64,000 nt of DNA, taken from NCBI GenBank assembly GCA_030686995.1, contig CM060695.1, positions 98,980,871 through 99,044,870 of the forward strand, given 5' to 3'. The notes beneath the pieces were generated by a model. That model was not told the DNA's origin, did not search any database, and saw only the letters and a program-made list of their open reading frames with translations. Made by a program: the position numbers and the translations under genes. This document shows, piece by piece, positions 26,782-42,119 of this stretch (the first letter of the stretch is position 1; each line of letters opens with the position of its first letter). This DNA is from Artemisia argyi. Taxonomy: Eukaryota; Streptophyta; Magnoliopsida; Asterales; Asteraceae.

Positions 26782-26980
26782 ATTGTCAGCTTTAGTCACA
26801 TATTTTTGTGTGTACTATTCAAGGTTGGCTTATTTAGATATTGGTGGATTATCAACTTTAGTCACATAGATTTTGTGTGTACTATTCAAGGTTGGCTTAT
26901 TTGGATATTGGTGAATTGTCAGCTTTAGTCACATAGTTTCGTGTGTACTATTCAAGGTTGGCTTATTTAGATACTATAGT
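26782..26980 (+). repeat. Three-copy 67-bp tandem repeat in LTR
   Basis: Units beginning ATTGTCAGCTTTAGTCACAT start at 26782, 26848 and 26915 and each ends in a GGTTGGCTTATTT segment. The 3' LTR has the same array from 36656. A second short array of GGAGGGTATCCG-like words follows at 27010-27110. Confidence 0.88.
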
Positions 26981-27518
26981 GTGCACCTATAGGTTATTAA
27001 TACTTCGGAGGTTATCCGAGCATTTATGATATTGCGGGGGTTACCCGAATATCTATGTTAGAGCGGAGGGTATCCGTGTATTATGTTGGAGCGGAGAGTA
27101 TCCGCAGGTTTTTAGTGAATCCTTAGTCTAGCTAGCAAGCGTTTGGCGTATATGTCCACTATATTGATTATGAATTTAAACCTATGATCTCACCAGCGAA
27201 AGCTGACTTTTAGCACGTTTTCTCAGGTAATTAAGTGATACCCTTTGGATGCTTGGATTGGAGGCTTGGCTATGGCACCCGGTTATGGATCTATTTTCTA
27301 AAACTCTGATAAATTATTGTGGACCTACGTTTATTTATTTTGGGCCTTACTTTGGAAAATTCTTGGGATAAATGTAAACTTTAAAACCCGTTTTGGTTGT
27401 GTTTTCTTATGTTTACTTTATCTCGTTCTTTCATGATTTTGAATGGATACCAATCCCCGTAGCACCCCGAAAGCTTGTTGAGTCTTCCGCTATACCAAAT
27501 TTTGGGGGTGTTACAGAT

Positions 27519-27530
27519 TGGTATCAGAGC
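27519..27530 (+). promoter_or_regulatory. Primer-binding site, element 2
   Basis: TGGTATCAGAGC lies 3 nt downstream of the 5' LTR and complements initiator tRNA-Met. Confidence 0.95.
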
Positions 27531-28079
27531 CAAGGTTATAGAGAACTAGGTAAATAAATACCTAAACTATAACCGATTTTTATAGAAAACGATCCTTGAC
27601 CATTGCCCGCCAGCCCGCCAAGCCAAAGCATCTTCAATTATATTGAGGTATTATGAGATAATGATTAGAAATGAGATTTTGAGATGATTTGAGAATATGG
27701 GATATATTGATTTAGTGATATGATGGCGTTTCGAGGAATTATATGGCTTAATTGTTTTATAAATGTTTTAGTAATGCGGTATTTGAAATTCTTTATTGAA
27801 ATTATATGATGATTTTGATATGGTATTTTGAGTTTGCGGTTTAGTTGTTTTGAAACACTTACACCTATCCTACGCCGTTGTCACAAATCATAGCCTCCTT
27901 TGCACGTGTTGTTATTAAGAATTGTTATTGCTAGTACGCGTCGCCCCTCGTAATTCACTATGGCCCCTGATGACCCATACGTGTTGGTCATGCGTTCGGC
28001 CACTACTTTATCGTCTCATTGACGCCCTAAGTCACCGATTTTATCGCCTCGTGGTTCACCTGCTCAGAGATGACGATTG
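27531..28079 (+). other. Leader of element 2
   Basis: About 550 bp between the PBS and the first ORF, with no coding signal. Retrotransposon packaging and dimerisation signals usually lie here, but none can be recognised by eye. Confidence 0.6.
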
Positions 28080-28523
28080 ATGGAGTACCCCTCCGACGAG
28101 GAGTATGAGGAGGAGTACGAGGGTGAGCAGAATGATAACCCTCAAGATGAGGAAGAGAATGATGACCCTCAGGATGAGGAAGAGGATGATCTTCAGAAGG
28201 AGGAGATGCCTGATGATGATGGGTTGCTTGCACATTCAGTTCATTCTGCGAAGCCCGATTCCCCGATACATCCGTTAGAGCCGGTTTCACTTGATCATCC
28301 GTTTTTGTTTGATTCACCACCTGGTAGTCCTGTGGCGTCGGATGCACCTTCTGAGGTTTCTGTTGAGCATGCAGAGTTAGGTGAGACTGGTAGGATGTGG
28401 ACTCGGATTATTGTACAGGGCGAGAAGATCTCGCGGGTGTCTGATCGACTTGAGATGGTTATTGCTGAGTTTATTGCTGAGTTTGTTGCGGAGTTGAGGA
28501 GTCTACGCCAGCATCATGGCTAG
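28080..28523 (+). CDS. Acidic ORF upstream of gag (ORF0-like)
   Basis: An intact 148-codon frame beginning MEYPSDEE. The first 60 residues are mostly Glu/Asp with repeated DEEE and NPQDEEE units. A Pro/His/Ser-rich middle (SPIHPLEPVSLDHPF) follows, then an Ala/Glu/Leu-rich C-terminus (about 105-145) that could form a coiled coil. It lies in the same frame as gag but is separated from it by a stop and about 360 bp. Asteraceae chromoviruses, as I recall, often carry an acidic plus coiled-coil domain ahead of Gag, so this may be the detached N-terminus of a longer Gag. Function is unknown; chromatin or nucleocapsid interaction is only a guess. Confidence 0.55.
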   Translation: MEYPSDEEYEEEYEGEQNDNPQDEEENDDPQDEEEDDLQKEEMPDDDGLLAHSVHSAKPDSPIHPLEPVSLDHPFLFDSPPGSPVASDAPSEVSVEHAELGETGRMWTRIIVQGEKISRVSDRLEMVIAEFIAEFVAELRSLRQHHG

Positions 28524-28886
28524 ATCGATTTGGATTTGTGTTGTTGTTATGTTGCTTCCTAAGCCAGGGAGTACTTGGTTAGGAGAGATGGTTATTCTAT
28601 CCCTTAAGTCATGTTATTCGGATTGTATGTTCGTTTCGTATGGAACGATTAGTATTTGTTATGTCTTTTGGTATTTTGGAGCAAAGTATCGACCGCTACT
28701 TGTATGGACGATGGTGATTTCGTATGATATTCTACGGGTTTTTTTTGGCATGCATGGAGAATTGTGTTCCTATTTGCGTGGCTGATATTGTATTGGTATT
28801 ACGTTCGTATTTCGACTTTCACCAATCGGATTCTTGTTAGACGTTATGGTATGTGTTAGTGGAGACTTACGAACCTTGTATTGTGA
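28524..28886 (+). other. Spacer between acidic ORF and gag
   Basis: No domain is visible. The open frame at 28516-28785 is Trp/Tyr/Val-rich without family features and is probably chance. Confidence 0.5.
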
Positions 28887-30605
28887 CTTATATTAATTGC
28901 CCCACGACGAAACCCTGTTAGAGCTACTAGAACTGGTCCTGCAACGACTACCCCTAGTCGTCGAGGACGCCGTCCTACTCGAAATGTTGAAACCCCTACT
29001 CCTGATAACCTGGACACCACTAACCGCAACAACAGGAATCAAAATGTTGATGTTCAGGGAGACAATGATCATGTTCCACTTAACGCACCTACTGTGGATC
29101 AAGCAATGATCAATCAACTTGTGGAGCAACGAGTTGCTGAGCTACTAGCTGAGTCAAATCACTCCAACAATTCTGCTGGAACATTTCCACCTGTTCGTGC
29201 TAATAGATGTAACTACAAGGAGTTTAAAATTTGTAGACCCATTGAGTTTGGTGGAACCGAAGGAGTGGTCTACTTGGTTAGGTGGATAGAGAAGACTGAG
29301 TCAGTGTTTAATGTCAGTGGTTGTGCGGAGAATGTGAAGGTAAAGTTTGCTTCTTTTACCTTCAAGGATGAAGCTTTAACTTGGTGGAACAATTACCGAA
29401 ATTCGGTTGGTAGTGATGTGGCTTATACTATGACTTGGGAGCAATTTAAGTCTTTGTTGATTCAGACTTACTACCCAAGGAATGAGATTAAGAAGCTGGA
29501 GATTGAGTTCTGGAACCATAAGGTGAAAGGTACCGATATAGCAACTTACAATCGCCGTTATCGAGAGTTAGCCTTACTTTGTTCCGATATGGTTAGGACT
29601 GAGACTCAAAGGATTGAGAGGTATACCGATGGTTTTCCGGTAGCTACAAGGAATGATGTGATCACTGCTAGACCTGCAAATATCCATGAGGCCATCACAA
29701 TCGCTCAACAATTAATGGATTCGTTGGAATTGGAAGGAGCTGATAAGGATAAAAATGGAAAGAGAAAGAGAGACCATCACTCCAAGGGTAAGGATCACCG
29801 AAACAAGCGACAAGTTGTTGCTAAGGCTTATGCTATTGGGAATGGAGATAAAAGGAACCAAAATGGTGATGCACCCAAGTGTGGTCGTTGCCACCAGAAT
29901 CATTCTAGATGGTGTAGTGTAATATGTCAGAACTGCTCAAAGAAGGGACACACATCTAAGGATTGTAGGGCTCGACCCCTTGCTATGGTTCAAGCTACTC
30001 TTGAAGTGAGAAGTAAGGCGGATGTTACTTGTTTTAGGTGTGGAAAGAAAGGACACTATAGGAGTGAGTGTAGAGGATCGTGGAACCGAGGAAATCAAGG
30101 CTCGGGTGGTAATGGGTACAATCATGGAAATCGTGGAGCTGGAGGAAACCGTGGACGACAAGATAATGGGGACCAACGTGTGGAAGCTGGAGCTGCTCAT
30201 GGGAGAGTGTATGCACTCGGGAACGAGAGAGGAGAAGATCCGAACGTCGTTACTGGTACGTTCCTTCTCAATAATCGTTATGCTTCCATACTATTTGATA
30301 CTGGTGCCGATAGAAGTTTTTTGTCCTCTACGTTTGCACCCTTACTAGAGAGACCCCCGATGGCCTTAGGAATTGGGTATGATGTAGAGTTAGTTAATGA
30401 AAACATAGAAAGGATTAAGACTATCATTCGCGGTTGCACGTTAAATTTCTTGAATCACCCTTTCAACATAGATCTTCTACCCGTCACGTTAGGAAGTTTC
30501 GATGTCATCATTGGTATGGATTGGTTGTCGAAGTATCGTGTTCACATACTTTGCGATGAGAAGATCGTGCGAGTGCCTTACGGAAAGGAGATTCTAAATA
30601 TATAA
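28887..30605 (+). CDS. Gag-protease of element 2, start codon lost
   Basis: The frame is open from 28887 after a stop at 28884. The normal Gag start appears mutated just upstream of a PRRNPVRATRTG basic segment (28902); the first in-frame ATG is 29106. Domains: retrotransposon Gag capsid (about 29210-29720, with EALTWWNNY and WEQFKSLLIQTYYP), a Lys/Arg-rich tract (29745-29810), a Cys/His cluster with CGRC and CQNCSKKGHTSKDC (29880-29965), a second knuckle CFRCGKKGHYRSEC (30030-30071), a Gly/Asn-rich spacer, and a retropepsin with DTGADRSF (about 30298) and IIGMDWLSKY (about 30510). Gag packages the RNA; protease cleaves the polyprotein. The frame ends at TAA 30603-30605, short of RT. Confidence 0.9.
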   Translation, partial: LILIAPRRNPVRATRTGPATTTPSRRGRRPTRNVETPTPDNLDTTNRNNRNQNVDVQGDNDHVPLNAPTVDQAMINQLVEQRVAELLAESNHSNNSAGTFPPVRANRCNYKEFKICRPIEFGGTEGVVYLVRWIEKTESVFNVSGCAENVKVKFASFTFKDEALTWWNNYRNSVGSDVAYTMTWEQFKSLLIQTYYPRNEIKKLEIEFWNHKVKGTDIATYNRRYRELALLCSDMVRTETQRIERYTDGFPVATRNDVITARPANIHEAITIAQQLMDSLELEGADKDKNGKRKRDHHSKGKDHRNKRQVVAKAYAIGNGDKRNQNGDAPKCGRCHQNHSRWCSVICQNCSKKGHTSKDCRARPLAMVQATLEVRSKADVTCFRCGKKGHYRSECRGSWNRGNQGSGGNGYNHGNRGAGGNRGRQDNGDQRVEAGAAHGRVYALGNERGEDPNVVTGTFLLNNRYASILFDTGADRSFLSSTFAPLLERPPMALGIGYDVELVNENIERIKTIIRGCTLNFLNHPFNIDLLPVTLGSFDVIIGMDWLSKYRVHILCDEKIVRVPYGKEILNI

Positions 30606-31394
30606 GGAGATCGAAAAGGTTCGAGGAGCCCATCCCGATTAGCGGTCATTTCTTGCACTAAGTTACCAAAACTAATGGAAAAAGGATGTTGCCTTTTCTT
30701 AGCTCAAATCTCTGAGAAAGGAGGGAAGGAGAAGAAGGAAAGGTGCATTGGAGATGTACCTATAGTTCGTGACTTTCCTGAAGTGTTTCCCGATGATTCG
30801 CCGAGAATCCCGCCTACTAGACAAGTAGAATTTCAGATTGAGTTGATACCTAGTGCCGCACCCGTGGCACGAGCGCCTTATCGTCTTGCACCTACTGAAC
30901 TGGAAGAGTTGTCGAAACAATTAGCGGAGTTAGCCGAAAAAGGATTTATAAGACCAAGTTCTTCACCTTGGGGAGCCCCGGTCTTATTTGTGAAGAAGAA
31001 GGATGGATCATTTCGTATGTGTATTGATTATCGAGAGTTGAACAAGTTAACGGTGAAGAATAGATACCCATTACCGAGGATCGACGATTTGTTCGATCAG
31101 CTTCAAGGATCGAGTGTGTATTCGAAGATTGATTTGAAGATCGGGATATCATCAACTTCGAGTTCGCGAGGAAGATATTCCGAAAACAGATTCCAGAACC
31201 CGTTACGGGCATTACGAGTTTCAGGTGATGCCGTTTGGGTTGACTAACGCACCGGCGGTATTCATGGACCTCATGAATCGGGTGTGTTAGCCTTACTTAG
31301 ATAAATTCGTGATTTTGTTCATCGACGATATTCTAAATTTTTTTTTTCGAAGAGTGAGAAAGAGCATGAGGAGCATCTGAGGCTTATCTTAGAA
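30606..31394 (+). pseudogene. Reverse transcriptase of element 2, N-terminal half, frameshifted
   Basis: The PR-RT linker ([10 protein letters not shown] near 30770) and RT begin normally: [51 protein letters not shown] and VYSKIDL (to about 31135). An extra base near 31138 shifts the frame, so the palm ([15 protein letters not shown] near 31226) is read in another frame. That frame carries TAG at 31288, and a poly-T expansion (31337-31346) damages the segment just after the catalytic FIDDIL motif (about 31320). RT copies the RNA into cDNA; this copy cannot make an active enzyme. Confidence 0.88.
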
Positions 31395-32210
31395 TTGCTC
31401 AGGAAAGAGAAACTGTATGCCAAGTTTTCTAAATGTGAATTTTGGATTCTAACGGTACAATTTTTGGGTCATGTGATTGATAGGCAAGGAGTTCATGTAG
31501 ATCCTACTAAGATTGAAGCGATTAAAGATTGGGCTGCACCTACGACCCCAACAGAAGTTCGTCAATTTTTGGGATTAGCCGGTTATTACCGAAGGTTCAT
31601 TGAGGGATTTTCGAAGATAGCAAAACCGTTGACCAAATTGACTCAAAAGAGCGTTAAGTACGAATGGGGAGATAAGGAAGATGAAGCATTTCAATTACTT
31701 AAGGAGATGTTGTGTAGTGCTCCTATCTTGGCGTTACCTGAAGGTAGCGAAGACTTTGTCGTCTATTGTGACGCTTCGCATAAAGGTTTGGGAGCTGTGT
31801 TAATGCAACGAGAGAAAGTGATAGTTTATGCTTCCCAACAGCTCAAGAAGCATGAGAAGAACTACACCACTCATGATTTGGAGTTAGGTGCTGTGGTTTT
31901 TGCCTTAAGAATATGGAGACATTACTTGTACGGAACCAAGTGTGTTGTGTTTACTGATCACGAAAGTCTACAGCACATCTTGAATCAAAAAGAGCTCAAC
32001 ATGAGACAACGACGTTGGATCGAGTTGCTAAGCGATTATGATTGCGAAATTCGCTACCATCCTGGTAAAGCAGACGTTGTTGCTGATGCTCTTAGTCGAA
32101 AGGAAAGAATACCACCGTTACGAGTTAGGTCATTGGGAATGACTATCGTATCGCCATTACCGTCTCAAATATTTGAAGCTCAAACGGAAGCGTTGAAAGT
32201 AGAAAACTGA
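31395..32210 (+). pseudogene. RT connection and RNase H of element 2
   Basis: An open run of 271 codons covers the thumb/connection ([36 protein letters not shown]) and RNase H. It has [15 protein letters not shown] (about 31770), a [20 protein letters not shown] block, [10 protein letters not shown] and [13 protein letters not shown]. RNase H degrades the RNA strand during replication. The run ends at TGA 32208-32210 where other copies have an arginine codon, consistent with a CGA or AGA to TGA change. Confidence 0.9.
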
Positions 32211-33611
32211 CCTGCTGAGAACATATTTGGGATGGCTGAAAATGAGAAAGGATTCGTTAAGTGTTCTGATGGAGTATTATGTTTTGGAGATCGGATTTAG
32301 GTACCATTGTATGGAGGAATTCGAGAGTTGATTATGCACGAGTCGCATAAGTCAAGATACTCCATTCATCCTGGATCTGATAAGATGTACCAGGATTTGA
32401 AAAAGTTATATTGGTGGCCAAATATGAAGGCAGATATAGCGTTGTATGTTACTAAGTGTTTGACATGTTTTAAGGTTAAAGCCGAACATCAAAGACCGTC
32501 AGGATTATTGACGCAGCCAGAACTCCCGGTTTGGAAATGGGAGCGGATCACAATGGATTTTATTACCAAATTACCAAAGACAGCTAGCGGTTGTGACGCT
32601 ATATGGGTAATTGTGGATCGATTGACTAAGTCTGCTCATTTCCTGGCTATTAGTGAAGATGATAGTGTTGACAAATTTGCGAGGTTGTATGTGAAGGAGA
32701 TTGTTTCTCGTCATGGAGTTCCGATATCGATTATTTCTGATCACGACAGCCGCTTTACGTCAGCGTTGTGGTGATCACTTCAAACCGCTTTGGGGATGAG
32801 ACTTGATATGAGTACTGCATATCATCCCCAAACCGATGGTCAAAGTGAGAGGACCATTCAGACTTTGGAGGATATGCTTCGTGCATGTATAATAGACTTT
32901 GGTAAAGGCTGGGAGAAGTATCTACCCCTTGCGGAGTTCTCCTATAATAATAGCTACCACACAAGTCTTAAAGCTGCACCATTTGAAGCTTTATATGGTC
33001 GTAAATGCCGTTCGCCTATTGGTTGGGCTGAAGTTGGAGATAGCCAACTTACAGGCCCCGAACTTATATTGGAGACTACTAAAAAAGTGACTCAAATTCG
33101 TGATCGATTACAAGCAGCTAGAGATAGGCAGAAAAGTTACGCCGATCAGAGACGTAAACCCCTAGAGTTCCAGGTTGGAGACAAAGTGATGCTGAAAGTC
33201 TCGCCTTGGAAATGTGCGATACGTTTCGGGAAACGTGGGAAACTCAACCCTCGCTACATTGGACCATTTCTTATTTTGGAAAGAATTGGGCCCGTGGCTT
33301 ATAGGTTGGAATTACCACATGAACTGAGTAAAGTTCACGATGTGTTTCATGTTTGTAATTTGAAGAAGTGTTTTTCTGATGAGATGTCGGTTATACCGAT
33401 GAAAGATATTCGTGTTGATGAGAAATTGAACTTTGTGGAAGAGCCGATTGAGGTATTGGACTGAGAGATTAAGCGACTCAAGCGAAGTCGCATTCCACTC
33501 GTCAAGGTTCGTTGGAATTCCCGACATGGACCGGAATTTACGTGGGAATGTGAGGACGAGTTCCAAAAGAGATATCCGAAGCTTTTCACTTCGTAGATGG
33601 ATTGTTCCGAG

Positions 33612-33632
33612 AGAAACCCGGGACGGGTTTCT
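33612..33632 (+). promoter_or_regulatory. GGGAC-loop hairpin, element 2
   Basis: Perfect 8-bp arms AGAAACCC (33612-33619) and GGGTTTCT (33625-33632) surround the loop GGGAC. The 3' arm ends 16 nt before the 3' LTR, downstream of the pol stop codon. Confidence 0.8.
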
Positions 33633-33635
33633 TCT

Positions 33636-33648
33636 GAGGCTGGGAGGA
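33636..33648 (+). promoter_or_regulatory. Polypurine tract, element 2
   Basis: GAGGCTGGGAGGA lies directly before the 3' LTR start TGTGACAACTGG. Confidence 0.85.
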
Positions 33649-37389
<3,741 letters not shown>

Positions 37390-37394
37390 TGATC

Positions 37395-37573
37395 GATTAG
37401 TAAAATGATTATTAGTTTTTTTGTGGGTTCTCATAACTCAAAAGAATTACTGAATTTGATTATTAGTTTTTATGTTGGTTTTTTTTGTGGGTACTGATTC
37501 TCAATTTTTAATATGCGGATTGATTGATATTTTAGATGGGATCAAGCAAATAAGTTTTTGTGGGTTATTTGGT

Positions 37574-37629
<56 letters not shown>

Positions 37630-39508
37630 CTCTTTTGCAGTTGCATACTCTCACAGAATGGTGTTTGAGATTACTATGGAAAGTTAATGGTGTTCGAGTA
37701 CTATGGAAAGTTAATGGTGTTCAAAATTCAGGTTAGTGCTCCAAAACAATGACTGTATGAGCTTTGGAAATAATGGTTTTTTACAGTAGTTTGTTTAATT
37801 ACTATGGAAAGTTAATGGTGTTCGAGATTCGGGTTAGTGTCGCAAAACCATGACTGCATGAGCTATGGAAATTTATGTTTCACTATTTTTTTATTTAAAA
37901 TTGTTTCTTTAGAGGTCTTTACGAATGTTTGTTTAGAGGTCTTTATGTAGGCATGTTACATTCAAGGTGAAAATTGATTGGTTTTAGGTCCGATTAGACT
38001 TGCAATTTAGTGTATGTTTGATGGGTTTGCTAACTGTTACGAGTACTTGATGTCATTTTTGGTATATGTAAACCCTCACTTAAAGAGAGAAGGCGTTAAT
38101 ATTTGTTGGTATCATTCATGTTAGTGTTTAGTGATACTTAATCATAATATTGGATTGGGCTGATATAACAGGAGTCTATGCATATTGTGTTATTTATTTT
38201 TCTTAAGATTGTTTTCTTTTTTGATTTAGTCTCTACGGTTTCCCAATGTCAATTACTCAAACATAATATTGCGGGTTTGACGGTCAATGATGATATAAAG
38301 GGTGTTGAGCGACTTCTTGGTCCCTTATGTGCTCTTGCCTATCATGTAATTGTCTTAAAATATGAATGATCGGCTGGTCATGTATATCAACCTTTACTAC
38401 ATGCATGACAAGGATGGGTGTGACATATTGGGTAATGAATACTATGAGATATGGGTGACTAAATTTTATGTGTTAATGAACTTGCTTACATACAACTTGA
38501 TCACGTTCTTTGGTTTTATTTGTAGAGTTCAAGAAAAAATGATGCTGACATATGGTGATATCGGGCATCTTGAGCTTGGAGATGCAACAGACTATAATGA
38601 ATTAGCTTCTTATACGGGATGCAAAAAGTAGTTATCATCGAGTATGTACATCGTACAATATTAAGATTTTTATGATGCATTCGTTGTTTTAATTTGGACA
38701 ATTAAATTTCTTCTTATATGTACAATGTTGAATGGCGTCAAGTATCATATACCCGTTGCTACCCAAACCCAATCTAACCCGCTGCTAAGGATATGATACA
38801 ACAATGTTTTAGACCTCACTACTATTAGTATATAATGTTAAAATTCTTATTAATTGATGCATGCTTATGGTAGATAATTGTGGTTAATGCATCAAAACAT
38901 TACCTTCAGTTCTATCCAAATTGTAGGCTAAGACAATGAGATTATTGCAAGTTAATTGTGTCTAAACTTAATTTTGAACAGAGTTGCTAAACGAAATCAT
39001 GTTGTATATTCAAGGCTCGAAATCGACGAGTTCACTTATGCTTTCGTACCCTGCCTTTCAAACGGCCTGATTGTGGGGAACGAAAAAAGTCGATTGTGGG
39101 AGTTCTGTGATGTATATTTGAAATTTTTTTAGCATGTACAATGGTGTTTGTTCATTAATTAAGTAAAGAAGCAATTAAAAAGTTTATATATTCTACTCAA
39201 TAAATATGTGGTGAATTAACTCCCACACTTGTGGTTAAGTTTGTGTTTTTGTTACTTCATTTGGTTACAAGACATACTGAGACTACTCTGCAAGTTTTCT
39301 TAATGCATTTTCATGTCAATCCACTGTACTACTAATCATTTTTTCACTTAAAAGGATGAAGGAGCTACACTTGATGTTTTCTTTTATTGTGAAGATTGAA
39401 CAAAGTTACACATTTATCAATTTTTTTTCTCCTTTTGTTTTTTATAGCTTAATTTTATTCGTATCACAAGTTCACAACTTGGACCTTTTTATTAAGTAAA
39501 TTTTTATT
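37395..39508 (+). other. Inner Helitron body, possible captured sequence
   Basis: It contains a poly-T run (37578-37629) bracketed by GTGAG and TCTCTTTTGCAG, an intron-like arrangement. Two short open frames (38178-38369 and 38362-38631) lie next to possible 3' splice sites (AACAG at about 38170, TTGTAG at about 38525). No domain is recognisable. Helitrons often capture gene pieces and this could be one; it could equally be ordinary Helitron filler. Confidence 0.4.
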
Positions 39509-39513
39509 AACCA

Positions 39514-39543
39514 CCCGTGATTTATCACGGGTCTATAGGCTAG
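39514..39543 (+). other. Helitron 3' terminus (inner)
   Basis: The hairpin CCCGTGA-TTTA-TCACGGG, spacer TCTATAGG and CTAG match the outer terminus at 42545-42574. Confidence 0.92.
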
Positions 39544-42100
39544 TATATATAATAAACAAAGGTTTTTATTAAAACTTGACATGTCACTAAAGCCACCTGG
39601 ACATAATGCCACGTCAATTAATCCATGTCACCAAAGCCACGTGTACATCCAACTGAGATGATTGAAAATATATTTTGTTTCTATTTAGTTATGTTGACTA
39701 TTTTCTATAATTTTGGTAACTGACAATTTACTTTAGGTAAGGATATATCAGTTTATGACTAATCGTTTTTATAACTGATATTGTAAATTTTGATTTGTTT
39801 TATGGTTTTAGCAAAATTCAAATCATTTTTTCTCACATTCTTCATTTACAATCTTTAACCAACTGATTATTTTTTCCTTAATTTCTGGATCTTTTCTATA
39901 TACCTAAGCGTCTTTTGTAATCAAAAAGTTTGAAATGAAGAAACAATGTGTTTTTTTACTCAATTGCTAACTATTAGACAATCAGCTTATTATTATATAT
40001 AAACTAAATATTTTAGTTTGTACTCTTGTGAATGTCATTAAAGGGCAATTGATGGACAATTAGGTGTTCGATGAAATGCTTGAATGGATATGTTTTTGAA
40101 TTATATTTCACTTATGTGGGAATCGTACTAGAATTTAGCACGTTGGTAAACTTCCAATTTGTTCTGTAAAAGGTCATGTTTGTTCTACATGTTCACATCA
40201 GAGCTATATTGAAGCATTATAATGTAGAAGTAAGGTTAATTACTTATTAGACCAGTTTGTCTTTAGCTTAAAATTTCAGATCGCAGAGAATGAAACTTGA
40301 AGCAACTATCATGTGGAAACTACTCTAATGAAGCTAAACTCGACATCTTAACCCCTCATAATCGGGTATAGCTAAACTCGACATCTTAACCCATCATAGG
40401 CTTTGATATTTCACTTTGTTTTTTGAATTGATTGGTACTTTGATACAATGCAAGGATGAGATCAAGGTTATTTTTTTTATGAACACAGACTATTTGATGA
40501 AATGCATCAATGAAAAAAATATCTAAATGGGTGTTACTATATGTCAATGCGTGAGTTACAATTAATTAGTGTAGTTCGTAGTGTTTAACGGGTGTTAAAA
40601 TATGTCGATACGACGTAGATTTATTTTCGTGTATGACTTTATATCTATTATGTAATATGTAACCTGATGTTTAAACATTTAAAGTATAATTATGTTCGTT
40701 TTTCTCTTTTGGTTTTAAATATCATAACACGAAATCAAAATGCATGGTTCATTACAGTGCCTAAAGATTATACAAAGCTACTCTAATGCTTTACTTTTGT
40801 CCGCCTTGTATTGTTTTATCATGAATTCATAGAATCACTTACAAGCCCACCTATATGTACAAGATGAGGCTTCTTGAACGTGTTTTGGATACTTAATTAT
40901 AATTGCTCCTACACTATGATATAGCACAAATTTTGTTGATTGTATTGCATATTATATAAGTGCTTTATATAATATAGTGAGTGTGTTCTTAACCATGTCA
41001 ATAAAATGAGATCTAGATTTCATTTGTTGTTGGTATATATAAATGGGAGTGTGTGTTGCGATTTTTAGTGATAATGTATTATGGAGGTATATGGACCTAC
41101 TTCTCAAAAATAGTTACGGAGTATATGAATAAGCAACCGTCACAATTGGTAAATGAGGTTTTAGAAGAGTTAAGTATATTTTTAAAATGTGCTATGATAT
41201 ATCTTACATAAAAAGATTTAATGTTTAGCTTCATTGCAGGATCCCAAATGAAATTTACTTATAGCAATGGGCTAAAATTATTAAGTTGTTGGACGGGTCA
41301 AGTATTATGAAGCAATTTTGGCATGAAATTGGATGAATCATCTTTCAAGATTTGTATCAGTCATGGTTCTCCCTACTCCCTTCCAATGAAGTAAATTGTC
41401 TTTCCATTTTAATATAAACATGGTTAATTTCAATACCTAAAATATAATAAGTATTGCATTATTCATACCTATGAGAAATATAAAGATATTGACATTATGG
41501 TGATTTTATGTTACTTTAGTAAGTTTTTTTTTTGGGTAAAGGGGAATATCCTTTAGTAAGTTAACTTTAGTAAGTTAACTTTCATTTGATATTATCGATG
41601 TTACTCAAAACCTATATGGTAGGTTTCATTTAACTGATACAATCTCGGTATGTTACATTTTACTGATACAATTACTTCACTTCAGTTATTCTCGCAAGTC
41701 GCAACCCAAACCAAAATGACAAAGAAATTTTTTTGAAATGATACATTTTTTTAGGAAATGATTAGTGTTTTCTTCATTTAAAGGAAATATGACTTACTTC
41801 AAAACTTTATAAATCAACCACCATTTCAATATCAGGAATTATAATTTCAAAAGAACACCACCTAACAATAAGCGAATGTGTTAACTTTAAATGTTTTGTG
41901 TAGATGTGTATCTAAATTGGTCTTTTTGTTAACAAACAAATTCTTCTAATACAAACTTTTAATACAACTTTTCAGTGAATATTATCGCTTTTTCTTTTTA
42001 ACATACGTGTATGCTACTTTCAAATTAGATTTGAATGTCTTTCAGTTTACTGTTTCTTTTTGTAGTCTGTGAATTGAGTTTCGAAGGTCTATAAACTATG
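39544..42100 (+). other. Outer Helitron body, mostly unrecognised
   Basis: About 2.5 kb of AT-rich DNA with many stops in all frames. It shares GCCAC-rich sequence near its 5' end with the inner Helitron. A nearly exact 27-bp repeat beginning TAGCTAAACTCGACATCTTA lies near 40335 and 40368. No Rep (HUH) motif was found by eye. Confidence 0.5.
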
Positions 42101-42119
42101 TCGGCAATACTACTATGTT

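Larger units (their letters stand above)
32211..33648 (+). pseudogene. Integrase of element 2 with chromodomain-like tail
   Basis: The integrase HHCC zinc domain ([18 protein letters not shown] ... CLTC, 32340-32470) is followed by the catalytic core. First Asp lies in [13 protein letters not shown] (about 32610), second in [11 protein letters not shown] (about 32735) and the Glu region in [14 protein letters not shown] (about 32830). After the core come [27 protein letters not shown] and LNPRYIGPF, then a tail KVRWNSRHGPEFTWE (about 33505) of the chromodomain type. Stops at 32298 (TAG for Trp), 32772 (TGA) and 33462 (TGA) interrupt it. Integrase inserts the cDNA; chromodomains of this clade bind chromatin marks. 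Confidence 0.9.

Noticed and set aside
39500..39560. Rolling-circle read-through dimer of Helitrons
   Set aside because: The 4-bp TCTA left at 23369-23372 and exact recovery of the 5' end favour insertion of one Helitron into another.
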